A DNA stretch of 64,000 nucleotides from assembly GCA_028274465.1 (NCBI GenBank), contig CM051455.1:98092365-98156364 (forward strand). The letters are read 5' to 3'. A program made the translations under genes and the position numbers. Positions 20,377 through 31,611 of the stretch are shown here, in pieces (position 1 is the first letter of the stretch; each line of letters starts with the position of its first letter). The notes below the pieces were generated by a model. The model did no database searches. It was not told the origin of the DNA and was given only the letters and a program-made list of their open reading frames with translations. Source of the stretch: Plantago ovata. Taxonomy: Eukaryota > Streptophyta > Magnoliopsida > Lamiales > Plantaginaceae.

Positions 20377-22518
20377 TTCCCTTGCGGGAGGCTGCTCTTC
20401 TGCAACTTGTTGCAAAGGTTGGTTGACAACGGGTTCTGTTGGTGTGGTTTCAACTGTTGATCTAATCACAGGACTCCCACTGACTATGACATGCCTAGCA
20501 AGTGTCATATCATTACCCTTGTCTGCTTCGAAAGCTCCCACTGAACTTGAGTCCAAATCAGAAGATTTAGAGAACTCATGTTCGCGCGTGTCAAAGTCTT
20601 GAATTTCTTCAAGTTCCATAATGTCATCTAACCTCTCTTCTTCGAGGTATTCTGCTTCTAAAAACTTGACGTTTCTAGATACTATCACCTTGTGATCTTC
20701 AACATGATATAATTCATAGCCTCTCGTCTGACAAGGATAGCCTATGAAATATACTTTGACACCCTTGGCATCTAACTTATCAGTGAGGATCAGTTTGACT
20801 ATCGCAGGACAGCCCCAAGGTCTAAGATAGCCCAGTGAGGGCTTCTTTCCCTTCCATAACTCATAAGGACTTTTCTTCACTGATTTAGATGGTACACGGT
20901 TCAGAATATAGATTGCAGTTTGTAGTGCATATCCCCACAGATATTTTGGAAGAGTCGAGAATCCAATCATTGATCTCACCATGTCTAACAGGATTCGATT
21001 CCTTCTCTCAGACACACCATTTAACTGTGGTGTTCCAGGAGGAGTCCATTGCGATTGAGTTCCATTTTCCTTCAAGTAGTCGATAAATTCTTCACTAAGG
21101 TATTCACCTCCTCGATCTGATCGAAGAGTGACTATCCTTAGGTTCAATTCATTCTCGACCTCATTCCTAAACTCCTTGAATTTCCCAAAGGTCTCGGATT
21201 TATTTTTCATAAGATAAATATATCCATACCTTGAGAAACCATCAGTAAAGGTAACTAAGTAAGGATAACCGCCACGCGCATGGACTTTAAAAGGTCCACA
21301 TACATCGGTATGTATGAGCTCTAAGCAGCGAGTGGCACGAACACCTTGTCCAACAAAAGGTTTGTTCGCCATCTTACCCTTAACACATGATTCGCATGTA
21401 CCATATGATTCAAAATCAAATGGTTCTAAGTAGTCCAACTTCCGTAGTCTTTGAATCCGTGTTTCATTGATATGGCCTAGCCGACAATGCCATAGATAAA
21501 ATGGATTATTCTTCCTACTTGAAGACAGTTGTTTGTTATGTATTTGAAATAAAGGTAGACTACTTTGCAAAATATATAAACCATTCACTAAGCGAGCCTT
21601 TCCATAATACTGGTCATTCAATGAAAAATAACAAGTATTATTTGCAAATCGAAAGGAAAAACCCATATTGTCTAACAATGGAATGGAAATAATATTTCTG
21701 ACAATGGATGGAACAAAATAAACGTTATCAAGTTCTAAACATTGTCCCGAAGGTAAATCTATCTTGCAGCGTCCAACGCGTTTGGCTTCAACTGGATTGC
21801 CGTTCCCAACATGCAAGTCGATTTCACCTTTCTTGAATAGCCTGTGATCAATTAGCCCCTTCACATTATTACAAATGTGTGAGCCACAGGCTGTATCTAA
21901 TACCCAACCATTGGATTCAAAAGTAGTCATGTTCATTTCAATAACAAACATACCTGAGCTAGAAGCCGGTGGCTTCTTAGCTTGATCTGCCCTCAGCTTA
22001 GGGCAATCTTTCTTCCAATGTCCTTTCTGCTTACAGAAAAGACATTCATCTGTGCGTACCGTTCTGCTTCTCTTGAACTTCCTTTTCTGGTTCAGACGCT
22101 TAGGCTTATCACTCGAAGTGTTAGCCTTGGCTGCCGACTTTCCCTTACCCTTAGCACCTTTGTTTCTCGGGTTTGGGTTAGACGGTTGCCCAACAAACAT
22201 GATCGACTTTTCCTTCTTAGGAAGAGTTTGATCATATGTCTTCAGCAGATTATGGAGTTCGGGCAGTGTTACGTCCTTCGCATTCATCGTGTAGTTAATG
22301 ATGAACTGCGAATACGAACTCGGCAATGATTGAAGGACAAAGATCACCATGATCTTGTTCTCTAGCTTAACACCGGCATCGGCAAGCTTTTCAAAGAGAC
22401 CAATCATTTTGAGAACATGTTTAGACATGTTCCCTCCTTCATTGAGCTTGCATCTGTGTATCTCTTTGATCAAATCAAATTCAACACTTCTAGCTGTCGT
22501 CTTAAAGGAGCGACTCAA
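20374..22518 (-). CDS. Copia gag C-part, protease and integrase (copy B)
   Basis: 714 residues. Visible in order: gag helical part ([19 protein letters not shown]), basic linker with KGKGKS, zinc knuckle [14 protein letters not shown] (CX2CX4HX4C) for RNA binding, protease region '[14 protein letters not shown]', where the usual DTG/DSG triad reads DTA, pre-integrase block with zinc-binding 'WHCRLGHIN...[11 protein letters not shown]', and integrase core with D in '[10 protein letters not shown]', D in 'LRSDRGGEY' and E in 'GVSERRNR', so the DDE triad is complete. C-terminal '[19 protein letters not shown]' then a variable acidic linker ending QPPARE and TAG. The first residues are an artefact of a 1-bp frameshift near 22505-22510; the true gag start is at 22831. 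Confidence 0.92.
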   Translation of the reverse strand: MSRSFKTTARSVEFDLIKEIHRCKLNEGGNMSKHVLKMIGLFEKLADAGVKLENKIMVIFVLQSLPSSYSQFIINYTMNAKDVTLPELHNLLKTYDQTLPKKEKSIMFVGQPSNPNPRNKGAKGKGKSAAKANTSSDKPKRLNQKRKFKRSRTVRTDECLFCKQKGHWKKDCPKLRADQAKKPPASSSGMFVIEMNMTTFESNGWVLDTACGSHICNNVKGLIDHRLFKKGEIDLHVGNGNPVEAKRVGRCKIDLPSGQCLELDNVYFVPSIVRNIISIPLLDNMGFSFRFANNTCYFSLNDQYYGKARLVNGLYILQSSLPLFQIHNKQLSSSRKNNPFYLWHCRLGHINETRIQRLRKLDYLEPFDFESYGTCESCVKGKMANKPFVGQGVRATRCLELIHTDVCGPFKVHARGGYPYLVTFTDGFSRYGYIYLMKNKSETFGKFKEFRNEVENELNLRIVTLRSDRGGEYLSEEFIDYLKENGTQSQWTPPGTPQLNGVSERRNRILLDMVRSMIGFSTLPKYLWGYALQTAIYILNRVPSKSVKKSPYELWKGKKPSLGYLRPWGCPAIVKLILTDKLDAKGVKVYFIGYPCQTRGYELYHVEDHKVIVSRNVKFLEAEYLEEERLDDIMELEEIQDFDTREHEFSKSSDLDSSSVGAFEADKGNDMTLARHVIVSGSPVIRSTVETTPTEPVVNQPLQQVAEEQPPARE

Positions 22519-22831
22519 GATGCTTCAGCATCTCATACGGCAACATGCTTTCATGTTGCCTCTGCAGCTCATTGCTCATTGCCGCCAGCATAATACACTG
22601 CACGGATCTAGCATCCTCAAGATGCTTATAAGACTTTGCCTTGTTGGCTTGATTCCAAGCAGCAACCTGATCGGCAGTCTGATTTTCGGGGCACACGGGA
22701 ATGACCTCGTCCAAGACGTACTCAATCTTTTCGTACCTCAGCACCAAACGTATATTCCTGATCCAATCTTGGGAGTTTGGTCCGGTCAAAATTTGCTTCT
22801 CTAAGACAGCACGGAGCGAGATACTCGCCAT
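22502..22831 (-). pseudogene. Copia gag N-terminal part (copy B), frameshifted from the rest
   Basis: The ATG at 22829-22831 (MASISLRAVLEKQIL...) is the likely gag start: it follows the leader and matches copia gag starts better than an upstream ATG at 22879. Contains LTGPNSQDWIRNIRLVLRYE and 'YEMLKHLES', the UBN2-like capsid region. The frame then runs into 'LL' and stop, because one extra base near 22508 relative to copy A shifts it away from '[10 protein letters not shown]' in the next ORF. This frameshift would prevent synthesis of a full Gag-Pol. Confidence 0.85.
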
Positions 22832-23758
22832 TTCTAATTTCCTAAGGAGAAATAATATAGAATGAAAATAATAAATCAACTATTGAAATATTACTTCTAA
22901 ATACACAGTCAACATAACTAAACAACAAGGTCCTTTAGCTGTTTAGCTCCCACTATTTTCACATATGCTTGCCCCCAAAACAAACATACAGGTAATTTCC
23001 AACAAGTTACCGTAGTGGCCAAGATCCAAATCCATACTATGCTATACTCCAACGGGGGCTGGTCCCATAGCATAATATGACCGGTAGGACTATCCAATTG
23101 CGTCACGCAACTCTTGGTTGTTAAATCTAATTTAACCCGATGCTCTACATATTGTACCTATCGAGGTCGCTAGATACAATATGCAGTAAGTTATAACCAT
23201 AGGCTTACTCTAATCTTACGATCACTACGAGTCTGTAAGACGAGGTCGCCAATACAAGAAAACGCAATGAAAGTTCAGAATTAAAGCACCCTATGGAAAG
23301 CATCTCAGAAATACATACATATATATATTTCTGCACTTATATTGGTTGGGGCTTGTCGCTTGAGGATTGTTATCAGTCATCTACAAACAAATAAGGGCAC
23401 CGCCTACCCATCATGCATGAGCGGTCTACACGTAATGGATGCCGCCTATCCTTTCTAGTTCTAAACGCGGTCAAGCACATAATGGGTGCCGCCTACCCAT
23501 ACATAAAATATGCGGTCTGACATATAAGAGGGCGCCGCCTACCCTCGCATGCATAGCAGTCGAACGGAAGGTAAAAAACATGGTATTTAAACATGCATTG
23601 TCAAACAATAGCATATCGAGAAAACAAAACAAGTAGTAGCCTATGTGGATTCCAAATGACTTCATAATTTCATTATGAAAATTATAATCCCATACTTATA
23701 ATCTCTATGAAATAATTGAAAATTTGGACTAGATTGAAAAATCGAAAATTCTATTGAC
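22832..23758 (-). other. Copia copy B leader, partial, with hairpin array
   Basis: Non-coding, collinear with 7938-8845 of copy A. Contains the four-unit covarying hairpin array at 23389-23567. Ends where Athila element F is inserted. The part nearest the primer site, with the GC-rich hairpins, is missing from this copy. Confidence 0.8.
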
Positions 23759-25034
23759 TGAAGAACGGAGATTTGTCAGGTCCCGGTTCAGTCAAATATA
23801 TTTGTTATTTAGCCAAAGGCAATCCACAACTACAACGAAAACCGTAGTGTAGCAGTAGAATGACTCGAGTGTCGTTCTCTCAGGACTATAACTTGCTTTA
23901 TCTATTTAACAAGAGAATATAAAACAGCAGACAGGTAGCAATAGGGGGTTTCTAGCAGATAATGGAGATTGGTGATAGTATGGTCCTTCTTAACATAACG
24001 AGTCGATAATCATGCATAAAGTCCTCGGTCTTGCATAGAGATCTTTGAATCAATCTAGTGTCCTGTTGCAAGTATTAAGCACTACGAAGATAATTTGGTC
24101 TGACAAGTCAATCATGATTGTCCTAATGTGTTCCGTAATTATTCAACACTACGAAGATAATTGGTCTGATGGTCGACAAGTGTCCAATTGTGCATAATAA
24201 TCAATACAACATACGAGAATTTTGGTTACAACTGATCAACGAAATAAAGCAATGACACGGAGTTTAATGCGCGATATAGCCATTAGCATGATTATCTTCC
24301 CTTCGCTAAGAATTCACATACTACCACCAATGATAAGTTTCGCTACTCATAATAGGCATGCAATCAACAGAAATCATAGAAGAAAACATGTTGAAAGAAT
24401 ATAATAAAATAAGTAGAATAAAACTATAAGATACAAATTTACCGAAGGTTGTCAATCTCCGGATGATTGCGGTCCTACGAGCTCCAAACTGCTATGAAAA
24501 AGTATCCCCTAAGCTACGGAACTCCCAGGACAGGCCCCAGGAAGTTCCTACCTAAAACTATAGAGAGAGGTGAGAAAGTAGGTCTGGAAAGATATGATTT
24601 TCGGAGAAAAACTGAGCACTATATATAGGCCCCGAAATATCACGGGGCGGTTCGCCCCAGCCATGCGGCGGTTTGCCCCCGGGTTTTTTCGCGGAATTCC
24701 GCGTTTTCGACGCGGTTTTGGATTTCTTCACCTTTCCGGACTCGGTTTCTGACTTCTAGTGGCCTTTTAACCTCCAGATTCGACTCCTAGACTCCAAATC
24801 CTATCCGAAAACCTTCAAATACTCCAAATAGGCTTCTGGAACACCAATTCCTTGTCAACTTCAATATAATTGCTCAGAAATCTTCGAATTTCAACCAAAA
24901 CCTGTAAAATAAAATCTAAAGGGAAATGTGACACTATTCTAATAAAATGCATTAAAATATAGGTAAATTAACATAGAGGATAGCTAAAATAGGTGAAAAA
25001 GACTCGAATGAAAGTGTAAAATACACATTCATCA
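23759..25034 (-). repeat. Element F 3' LTR
   Basis: 1276 bp, ends TGAAGAAC...CATTCATCA. On the minus strand a palindrome cluster (24641-24703, including CGCGGAATTCCGCG at 24690-24703) lies just upstream of TATATATAG (24620-24628). Three 'tacgaagata'-type direct repeats lie at about 24080-24215. Confidence 0.9.
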
Positions 25035-26520
25035 AACTCCCCAAACCGAACCTTTGCTTGTCCTCAAGCAACTAAGCTAGACTCTAATACAAAAAACATG
25101 CAAGACACAAAATGGAGTTTCATGCTAAATAAAATGAACTAATCTACTGAATCTACCAAATAACATATGAACAAAAACCATATGAATCAAAGCATGAATA
25201 TAGGTTGAAGAATACCTCGATTGACTTATACACATCCACATAAGCACTTATGTCAAGACAAGATAGTCTCTCGTAACATTCTCTACCTGGACCTAGTCAG
25301 TGACGACGTAATGAAGCATGCTAAGATACGAATGGTTGTCCCGTGCCTATGAAACTGAGGACTTACTGCTGTTCCACCATGTTAAGACTTTTCCTCAAAA
25401 GAGGTCTAACCAGTACTGGCTCTCATCAAACGAAGGAGGGTTCCCTATAAAAGATAACACTCCCCTATTCTACCCATCTCTCAAGTAAAGTCTTAAGCTA
25501 TTCACCACTTCCTGAATGGCAGGACGAGGGTGGTCTAGAACAGATGACTCTCAAGACAAAAAAGATAAAAATTACAACACGATTACGAACAATACAAAAA
25601 TGGAAAAGACTCAACACTTTGCTAAACTGCTATTTGGCTTTCTTTTTTGGACCCTTCTTTGCTTTTTTGGGGTCTTTTCTCTTTTTTCCTTTTTTTCTTT
25701 CCAGATTCTTCTTTTTTTTTTTTCTTTTTCTTTTTTTTTCTGGAATTTTTTTCTTTTTTTTTCGATTTTTTCTAGCCAGCAGTTAGCATAACAAAGAGAG
25801 AAACAAAATGACTCACACGACTTCCCCAAACCTATTCGAAAGAATAGGGTGGAGTACAAAATTTACGGAAAATGAAAAATAAACTCACGATACGAAAATG
25901 AAAAACAGAAACAAGTCTAATGATGGTGTAACCCCCTCCCAAACCTATTCGGAAGAATAGGTTATAAACAAAGGATCACACAACCTCACACTACCTCCTT
26001 CCTAGGCATTTAGCAATCTCAAAGCATGGTGAAGACTTGTTGCCTCTTAGGTACATAATTACTCGGGAAACAACCATAAGACCCTAACATGCATCATCCT
26101 ATTATAAAGGCCTTCGTGAACCGCAGTAGAGAAAACACCACTAAGTGATGTCGAGACTACCATGCTTAACTAAGTGCAATACATAAATGTGACAAGCCAA
26201 GCGAGACAGACCTCAAACAAATTCATAGAGATGAAGCATACGATTAATGGCATAGCTAGTTGATCTACCCAATAAAAAAGTTCAAAAAATTCGGCAATAA
26301 ACTCCATATAAAACATGCAAGACTATCCTAGGATGAATGTAGTGAATGCAACCTAAAAAACTAAGAAAGCAGTAAACGTGCAAATGCAAATGCAGACGGA
26401 TAAAGCATGCGAGGTACTATACTCAGCCTACCAATGTCAAGCTCCAAACTAACAACATCAGATCACTTAAATCCCATTCCCCCCCATGAAATTAACGCTA
26501 GACCCTAGCAGTAAGAAAAT
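25035..26520 (-). other. Element F 3' non-coding region: polypurine tract, hairpins, purine-rich run
   Basis: Non-coding. The minus strand has the polypurine tract GGTTTGGGGAGTT next to the LTR (25035-25047), two hairpins CCTATTC-NNNN-GAATAGG each followed by TTTGGGGAG-like sequence (25821-25848 and 25931-25962), and a long A/G-rich run (25650-25785) between the inner hairpin and the LTR. The same order is seen in elements C and H. Short ORFs here are compositional. Confidence 0.75.
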
Positions 26521-26539
26521 GAGGAAATAAGATGGGATA

Positions 26540-27390
26540 CTAGATGTTACCCCATGGTTTGGCCTCGGTCGGCTGAGTATGCTGCTTGTGATTTATTGGG
26601 CCTGCTCTGGGAGCCTCATATATGATCATCGGGACTTGTGGTAGTGGCGTTAGTTCCATCAAAAGATGGGATAGGACCAATTCAACCATCGGTATCATCA
26701 TCGTCCCTATTGTCTTCATTGTCACTACTGTCACGCACATCGTCACTGGTAGAGTTGCAGTGTCGAAGGGAATCTTCAAGATTGGCCGCCTCTGTTATGG
26801 AATCTTCCACCCGGTATCTCTCCAATAGCTTGTGAACGGTTGAAGGGGAAAGGCAAGTGGTATCAGGTCCTCCCCCTCCAGCGTTTTACACCCCAAGGAG
26901 GTTACAGCAAGCTGCTCGGGTATTCAGAGGTTGTCTTCCATGTTTTCCAATGTCGACCACATTCTCTACAGTTGATGCTCCCAATATAAATGTTATGCTC
27001 CTTTTAGAGGCAGGCAAGGGGCACCCCAACAAGGTGCTGAGCACCCATGTCATTATGTTTTGGAACCAAGCTAGCGCTTCGGAACCTTCTAGCAACTGCG
27101 AACTCAAGATTGAATCCGTCGCGGCGAGAATGTCCCGGTGTCTTCCTGTTCACTCGAACTCTGCAGTCCTTGTGATGGAGTGATGACGTAATAACGGTTT
27201 CTGTCCCTTCGGTGGTGAATGAATAGGCATAGGAGTCCTTACTCCAGGTGTACTCTAGCTCCTCCTCTTGGATAATCCACGACGTTGTTGCAAAACCCCG
27301 TGGCTCGAACGCACATCTAGCGAGATCACCTTCCTTGACATGGTTCTTCACAGCAATCATACGGGAATGCTCCTTTCCCTTAGTATGGTA
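26540..27390 (-). pseudogene. Unrecognised 3' ORF of element F
   Basis: It lies between a conserved splice-acceptor-like TGTTTGTAG and the conserved 'accgaggccaaacc' block, the slot that element C fills with a plant-transposon-like ORF. The longest open piece is 27004-27423 (139 aa) with 'AVKNHVKEGDLARCAFEPRG', 'SWIIQEEELEYTWSKDSYAY' and an Arg-rich tail. Another frame further on gives an acidic run rich in D, N and S ('DDVRDSSDNEDNRDDDDTDG'), like the acidic stretch of C's ORF. I see no clear similarity otherwise and do not recognise the product. Frameshifted or decayed. Confidence 0.45.
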
Positions 27391-27391
27391 C

Positions 27392-27925
27392 CTACAAACA
27401 GCGGTTAGCACCTCGTATGACACAAAACTGACTCAAATACATACTAGTGTAAAAGCGAAACGCACAAGTGATTAAATCGAGCTCCCCAAACCGAAATGTC
27501 TAGCCTAGCTTCTGCATCATGCAACATACCAATGTAACTACTACATGCAATACATCACATCATGCTTTTACTAGACAACCAATATCCTTGATATCAAGGC
27601 TCAATTCATACCATAGCAGCGAAAAATTCTACCAACATAAATCCTCATACTCAACAATTAAGCATTCTAACATCAAATCCACCAACATTACATCAATAAA
27701 CACAATCATATGCAAGAAATCAAAGATAAAGACATATTGCAGAAAAGATATATTATCTAGCAGCAAAATACCCAAATCAAAAATCCAAGCAAAATTGAGC
27801 ATGCAATTGATAGTAAATAACATGTTTAATCACACAAACAACATACCCATGCATCAAATAAGCATAATTGAAGCTCAAAATAGAAAACTCCCAAATTCGA
27901 AAATTTGGCTTCTAAGGATGATACC
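27392..27925 (-). other. Intron-like segment before the 3' ORF, element F
   Basis: The minus strand runs CTGAG|GTATC ... CTGTTTGTAG|G, 534 nt, T-rich. Same donor and acceptor context as element C (51923-52460, 538 nt), and the donor side is repeated in E (63737). Inferred 5'-UTR intron. Confidence 0.5.
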
Positions 27926-28149
27926 TCAGATCTGCAAATCTAACGAATTAGGATGAAATCTGTTCGGATAGGATGATAGATCATGTAATAGGCTTCGAAT
28001 TAAGCTAAAGAACACTCAATTTGGTTAAGAAATGAAGAAGTTATGTAGATTTCGATGTAAAATTGCACTTTTCGGGTTTTTTGGGAGGATGGATGAAGAA
28101 GAATGAAGAAAATAAGGTTTTGGGGATGAAATCCGCGTTTTTGAAGTTC

Positions 28150-28210
28150 TGGGACCGTGGGGCGGTTCGCCCCACGTGCGGGGCGGTTAGCCCCGTGCGG
28201 GAAGACGGTC
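28150..28210 (-). promoter_or_regulatory. Internal palindrome cluster, element F
   Basis: Contains GTGGGGCGGTTCGCCCCAC and a second GGGGCGGTTAGCCCC-type unit, resembling the cluster in the LTR upstream of TATA. It lies about 225 nt upstream of the intron-like donor. A promoter role is inferred. Confidence 0.45.
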
Positions 28211-28485
28211 TCCGATGTCAGAAAATGCGGTTTTATTCCCTGAAACCAATTTTTTCAAAAAATCACTCGAAAAATCCCACTCAACATAAGCATATACGAC
28301 ACAGACATGAACAAATTCGCATATGAGAAGCAAATAGTTCAAGAATGAATGCATGCAGAAAAGCGGTAAAGAAAGCGATAAAAATTCCGGGTTGCCTCCC
28401 GGATAGCGTCATTGTTTAAAGTCTTTGACTCGACTCCTGTCTGCGCCTATCTCCTCTTTTTGCGGGTACTAGGCTTCCCCTTCAT

Positions 28486-29232
28486 TTATCTCCTTTCCAT
28501 GCCAGGAACCTGTGAATAAGAAAGAATATAGGCTGCAAGACCACAGTAGTGAGTAGTGATATCAGGCGGTTCAGGTGGATCAGGTATGGCTTTCAATACG
28601 TGTTGTTTGCCATCCACTTCGATAGTGCAAGTTCTTTGGTAAATGTCCATCACGGAGCGTAGTCTGGTCAAGAATGTTTGCCCTAAGAGTATGACATCCC
28701 CCGTCCCAGGTGCAGATGCCGGCATAACTACGAAATTGGTGTATATAGATGCTTCACCAATCTTGACCAACACATTTTTCACAATGCCCTCGAGTCTCAT
28801 AAAGGATTCATCCGCCAGTTGCACAATAGCCCTTTGCTCAGATAGTTTTCCAATGTTGCTCTTTTCAAACACATTCAAAGGAATTATGTTTGAGTAGGAT
28901 CCCGTGTCTAGTGTGGCACGGACGTCTTCAAGCTCACCAATCCCTACCTTAACATCGAAACTTTTAGGGAGTGGTTCGGGATCCTCTTGCTCCTCATCAC
29001 TTGTGTCAGAAGCAAGGTCCTTCTCTTCTTCCTCAGCCTGTTGAAGTTCTTCCTTCATGCAACACTCGCACCTAACAACCTTCCTGATGGTGATTTCGTC
29101 AGGTACATCACCAGCCAATGTAATGGCATTCGACTTCACAGTGCTGCTAGGCAGTTTGCCTTGTTCCCTACTTGCTCCTCGGTCGATCAACTCCTGCATC
29201 TTTTGATGGGCAAGCCTAGTGCTTTCTTCCAA
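28486..29232 (-). pseudogene. Athila protease region (element F)
   Basis: Retropepsin-like aspartic protease that processes Gag. Visible: coiled linker (STRLAHQKMQELIDRGASRE), 'CECCMKEELQQAEEEEKDL', acidic region, then 'KVGIGELEDVRATLDTGSYSN' with the catalytic DTG, and 'TGDVILLGQTFLTRLRSVMD' as the second conserved block. It ends 'SYSQVPGMERR' with no RT following. It is in a different frame from gag (29187-29786 overlaps it), so a frameshift near 29190-29250 separates them. Confidence 0.85.
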
Positions 29233-30563
29233 CTTATCAAGCCTTGCCTAGTTTTCTCGGAATCTTCTTCATAACGTTTGAGAAAACTCTGTGTGTGATC
29301 AACCATCTTCTGCAAGTTCTCCATCAGTTGAGCCGACTTCGACTTCTGTGGCTCTTTCGGAGCGGGGTTTTCGCAGTGATCATTACCATAGTTCAGCCTG
29401 CTACGGTCTTGGTTAGGTCCATAAGTTTGGTTAGCCGGTGCATATCCTTGATTGTTACGGTATCCTCTTCTCCAAAATCCACCTCGAGGATTCCTACCGT
29501 CTTGTCCGTAGCTAACTTCCTGAGTACCAAACTCCGTAGCAAAGGCTTCTTCTTCGCCTCCTCGAGCCCAGTTGCCATCATCGTATGCCAGCTCCGATCT
29601 ACACATATGAGCCCCATGCCCATAGTTCTTGCATATTCGGCATATTTCGTTCGAAACAGTTGTTCCGGTGGCGCTCTTGAGGACTTGCTTCAATTCGTTG
29701 GTAAAGCACTCGAATTGATCTCCATTCCCCCTATACATAGGGGCTTCTTGAGTCGGTGGAGCTTCAGGTCCACGTCTCCTAACCATTGCTCTTGGGTCCT
29801 TGAACTGCGAACCCTTAGCAAGCCTTTCGAAAACTGCCCAGACGGCTTCTGCGGTTTTCTCCCAAATATTGCCTCAGCATTGGAAATCCACTACTTGTTG
29901 GTTCTCGAAGGTTAGTCCATTGTAGAAGTGTTGGACTAGGTCGGAAAGTTCAAAACCATGGTAAGGGCACTTGTTCGTGAGATCTTGGAACCTCTCGAAC
30001 GCGGTGTAGATGGTCTCATCATAGTCCTGTTTGAATCCAGTGATTTGCGCCTTTAGCGCGGTAGTCAAGGTGTGAGGGAAGTATTTCTCCATGAAAGCTG
30101 AAAAAACCTTTTCCCAAGTGTCCAGCGAGCCTGCTGGAAGAGAACTCAGCCATGACTTGGCTCTGTCGCCAAGTCCCATAGCAAAAACCTTCATCCTCAA
30201 CTAATCCGTTGTTATGTCAGCTCCGTGCAAGTACCCCATCACATCTTCCCTTGATAAGCCATAGAACCTCGGAAATTGTTGGAATGCGTGGTTCTTGATC
30301 TCAAGATCTCGGGTTGCAGACGAAAGAACTATCGTCGGTCCCCTCATTCGATCTTTGGTGGGTTGTACCCATGCCTTCAGTGGTCTAGCTTCTGTCATTC
30401 CGTCGATTTCCTTGAAGAGACTAAGTAGAGATTCAGAGAAATCGGTTTCCTCTATTTCCTCTAGTGCTCGCCTTTCAAGTAGTCGCCTTCTTTGGTGGTA
30501 GACTCTGTCGATCTCAGCAATTGAATTAGCAAGCGGTATACCTGCAGAACGTGTATGCGGCAT
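29187..30563 (-). pseudogene. Athila gag (element F)
   Basis: One frame from MPHTRSAGIPL (30563) to 29187, interrupted by stops near 30200 and 29873. Contains the retrotransposon gag domain: 'IKNHAFQQFPRFYGLSREDV', 'LGDRAKSWLSSLPAGSLDTW', 'FMEKYFPHTLTTALKAQITG', 'YDETIYTAFERFQDLTNKCP' and 'HFYNGLTFENQQVVDF', then a zinc knuckle CRICKNYGHGAHMC (CX2CX4HX4C) and a Gly/Arg/Asn-rich tail. Builds the virus-like particle. Same organisation in C and E. Confidence 0.88.
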
Positions 30564-30711
30564 ACACTATCTGCAACAGACTAGGAAAGGTGATTAGAAA
30601 CAGACTAGGAAAGCAGTATTAGAGAGAGATTAAAAAGGAAAACTAAAACTAAATGAATTAGGAATCTAAAGCTGTAAATATAAACAAATTAAACAGAAAA
30701 AAGGAGTATAG

Positions 30712-30729
30712 TCCCCGGCAACGGCGCCA
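30712..30729 (-). promoter_or_regulatory. Primer binding site, tRNA-Asp, element F
   Basis: The minus strand reads TGGCGCCGTTGCCGGGGA three bases inside the 5' LTR, the tRNA-Asp-type site characteristic of Athila. Confidence 0.9.
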
Positions 30730-30732
30730 ATT

Positions 30733-31611
30733 TGAAGAACGGAGATTTTTCAGGTCCCGGTTCAGTCAAATATATTTGTTATTTAGCCAAAGGCAATCCA
30801 CAACTACAACGAAAACCGTAGTGTAGCAGTAGAATGACTCGAGTGTCGTTCTCTCAGGACTATAACTTGCTTTATCTATTTAACAAGAGAATATGAAACA
30901 GCAGACAGATAGCAATAGGGGGTTTCTAGCAGATAATGGAGATTGGTGATAGTATGGTCCTTCTTAACATAACGGGTCGATAATCATGCATAAATTCCTA
31001 GGTCTTGCATAGAGATCTTTGAATCAATCTAGTGTCCTGTTGCAAGTATTAAGCACTACGAAGATAATTTGGTCTGACAAGTCAATCACGATTGTCTTAA
31101 TGTGTTCCGTAATTATTCAACACTACGAAGATAATTGGTCTGTTGGTCGACAAGTGTCCAATTGTGCATAATAATAAATACAACATACGAGAATTTTGGT
31201 TATAACTGATCAACGAAATAAAGCAATGACACGGAGTATAATGCGCGATATAGCCATTAGCATGATTATCTTCCCTTCGCTAAGAATTCACATACTACCA
31301 CCAATGATAAGTTTAGCTACTCATAATAGGCATGCAATCAACAGAAATCATAGAAGAAAACATGTTGAAAGAATATAATAAAATAAGTAGAATAAAACTG
31401 TAAGATACAAATTTACCGAAGGTTGTCAATCTCCGGATGATTGCGGTCCTACGAGCTCCAAACTGCTATGAAAAAGTATCCCCTAAGCTACGGAACTCCC
31501 AGGACAGGCCCCGGGAAGTTCCTACCTAAAACTATAGAGAGAGGTGAGAAAGTAGGTCTGGAAAGATATGATTTTCGGAGAAAAACTAAGCACTATATTT
31601 AGGCTCCGAAA
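30733..31611 (-). repeat. Element F 5' LTR, truncated
   Basis: Starts TGAAGAAC and is collinear with 23759-24640 of the other LTR. It stops at the deletion junction (GAAA, 31608-31611) just past the TATA-like region, so the palindrome cluster and U3 start are gone. Confidence 0.88.

Larger units (their letters stand above)
23759..31611 (-). mobile_element. Athila-type gypsy derivative F (gag-protease, no RT or integrase)
   Basis: 3' LTR 23759-25034, internal 25035-30732, truncated 5' LTR 30733-31611. The primer site 30712-30729 matches plant tRNA-Asp (TGGCGCCGTTGCCGGGGA on the minus strand), which is typical of Athila. Order from the 5' side: gag (30563 down), protease (to 28486), palindrome cluster (28150-28205), intron-like segment (27392-27925), unrecognised ORF region (26540-27390), 3' region with hairpins and polypurine tract, LTR. 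No RT, RNase H or integrase sequence, so this is a non-autonomous derivative, not just a decayed full element. Both LTRs begin TGAAGAAC instead of TGATGAAC. Confidence 0.88.

Noticed and set aside
25516-25859. Hydrophobic Phe-rich ORFs (membrane-like) and their Lys-rich antisense
   Set aside because: Translations of a polypyrimidine/polypurine tract; equivalents at 38687-39032 and 54593-54844 are the same artefact.
27004-27423. A captured host gene inside element F
   Set aside because: No recognised domain and the ORF occupies the normal 3' ORF slot with conserved borders; kept as an unrecognised element ORF.
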